Assembly: GCA_943360385.1 (NCBI GenBank)
Contig: CALRIM020000171.1
Coordinates: 1 to 6,548, forward strand
DNA length: 6,548 bases
Reading direction: 5' to 3'
DNA from: CAJBVG01 sp943360385
GTDB taxonomy: Bacteria; Bacteroidota; Bacteroidia; Sphingobacteriales; Sphingobacteriaceae
Each line of letters begins with the position of its first letter. Position 1 is the stretch's first letter. Of the stretch, positions 6,084 through 6,548 are shown piece after piece. Below the pieces are notes generated by a model. It was not told the origin of the DNA, searched no databases, and was given only the letters and a program-made list of their open reading frames with translations. A program made the translations under genes and the position numbers.

Positions 6084-6548
6084 CAAGGAAACATAGTACA
6101 CTGGTTTCTCTGCCACAATATTATTTTGAACTCCCCAAGCCATATCGAATCGAACAAAATACCCTAATAATCTTGTTCTGGCTCCCCATCCGAAACCACC
6201 TACAATTGGGTATTTAGATTCTATAGCCGTTACACTTACAGGGTCTCCTTGCACTTCTAATCTATTAAATCTGTTCTCATAACTAAACATATCCGAACCC
6301 AACCATGCTGCTCCTACATCCGCAAATGGCATCAACTGAAAATTCTTTACAAAGTCAGATTTAATAGGACGGTTTAAAAAGTATGAAAATACTGGAAAAC
6401 GAACTTCTGTATTAATAACAACGAAGTTGTTTCCGTTCCGAATATTCTGAGTAAAACCTCGCATGTTTGTTGCCAATGCTTGGTATTTATATTCTCTTGT
6501 TTGATCAATCTGAATATCATTATTAAATCTTGGAACAAACCATCCATC
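6069..6548 (-). CDS. C-terminal part of an outer-membrane beta-barrel protein (Omp85/D15-like)
   Basis: Only the last 159 residues are visible; the reading frame continues past the right edge, so the start and N-terminal domains are unseen. The segment alternates polar and hydrophobic residues as beta-strands do. It contains MPFADVGAAWLGSD, like the D15/BamA FxDvGxxW strand, then VGGFGWGARTRLLGYFVRFD, like the family's GxGxRxxL...vRxD strand. It ends in VYYVSLSLDF, an aromatic C-terminal signal typical of barrels inserted by the BAM complex. FLNRPIKSDFVKNF resembles a segment I remember from long Bacteroidota proteins that couple a TolB/WD40-like (PD40) region to a C-terminal barrel, so it may be such a protein rather than BamA or TamA. 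The gene converges with the transporter, and their stop codons overlap. Confidence 0.75.
   Translation of the reverse strand, partial: DGWFVPRFNNDIQIDQTREYKYQALATNMRGFTQNIRNGNNFVVINTEVRFPVFSYFLNRPIKSDFVKNFQLMPFADVGAAWLGSDMFSYENRFNRLEVQGDPVSVTAIESKYPIVGGFGWGARTRLLGYFVRFDMAWGVQNNIVAEKPVYYVSLSLDF

Noticed and set aside
6474..6476. TTG at 6476-6474 (minus strand) as the start of the barrel gene
   Set aside because: The frame stays open to the window edge (24 further codons) and continues as barrel-like sequence, so this is an internal leucine in a truncated gene.
1..6548. A novel multi-gene system (defence, mobile or biosynthetic cluster)
   Set aside because: All substantial genes fall into familiar housekeeping or transporter families. 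There are no transposase, integrase, nuclease-toxin or CRISPR signatures, and base composition is even apart from the spacers.

Overview
The window looks like an AT-rich chromosomal segment from a member of the Bacteroidota. Four things point there: a long SecA with two N-terminal insertions, A-rich leaders without Shine-Dalgarno sequences, TAnnTTTG-type -7 elements, and an outer-membrane barrel end of a type I associate with this phylum. The content is housekeeping and core metabolism. I see no mobile element, tRNA, rRNA or CRISPR array, and no defence or biosynthetic cluster. The interesting material is in the short spacers.

Layout. From 1 to 3100 on the minus strand lies most of secA, the preprotein translocase ATPase; its C-terminal tail runs off the left edge. 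A 169-bp divergent spacer (3101-3269) separates it from a plus-strand gene string. The spacer holds a candidate -7 element for each direction, a two-copy 16-bp tandem repeat, and a secA leader with a small hairpin and two overlapping mini-ORFs. The plus-strand string is purD (3270-4547), a 49-residue single-span membrane protein (4558-4707), a 68-bp spacer with a 34-bp near-perfect palindrome, ridA (4776-5153), and an EamA/RarD-like ten-helix transporter (5155-6072) that starts with TTG one base after the ridA stop. The transporter converges with a minus-strand gene (6069 to the right edge) encoding the C-terminal part of an outer-membrane beta-barrel. The two stop codons overlap in the single tetranucleotide TTAA.

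How the genes relate. SecA drives export of presequence-bearing proteins across the inner membrane, including outer-membrane barrels like the one at the right edge, but I see no specific link between the two. PurD consumes phosphoribosylamine in purine synthesis. RidA-family proteins remove reactive enamine/imine intermediates and are known in enterobacteria to affect phosphoribosylamine formation, so a purD-ridA unit makes metabolic sense. The small membrane protein and the transporter have no substrate that can be read from sequence. The plus-strand genes are probably co-transcribed at least in part, but the palindrome before ridA may separate purD from ridA-transporter expression.
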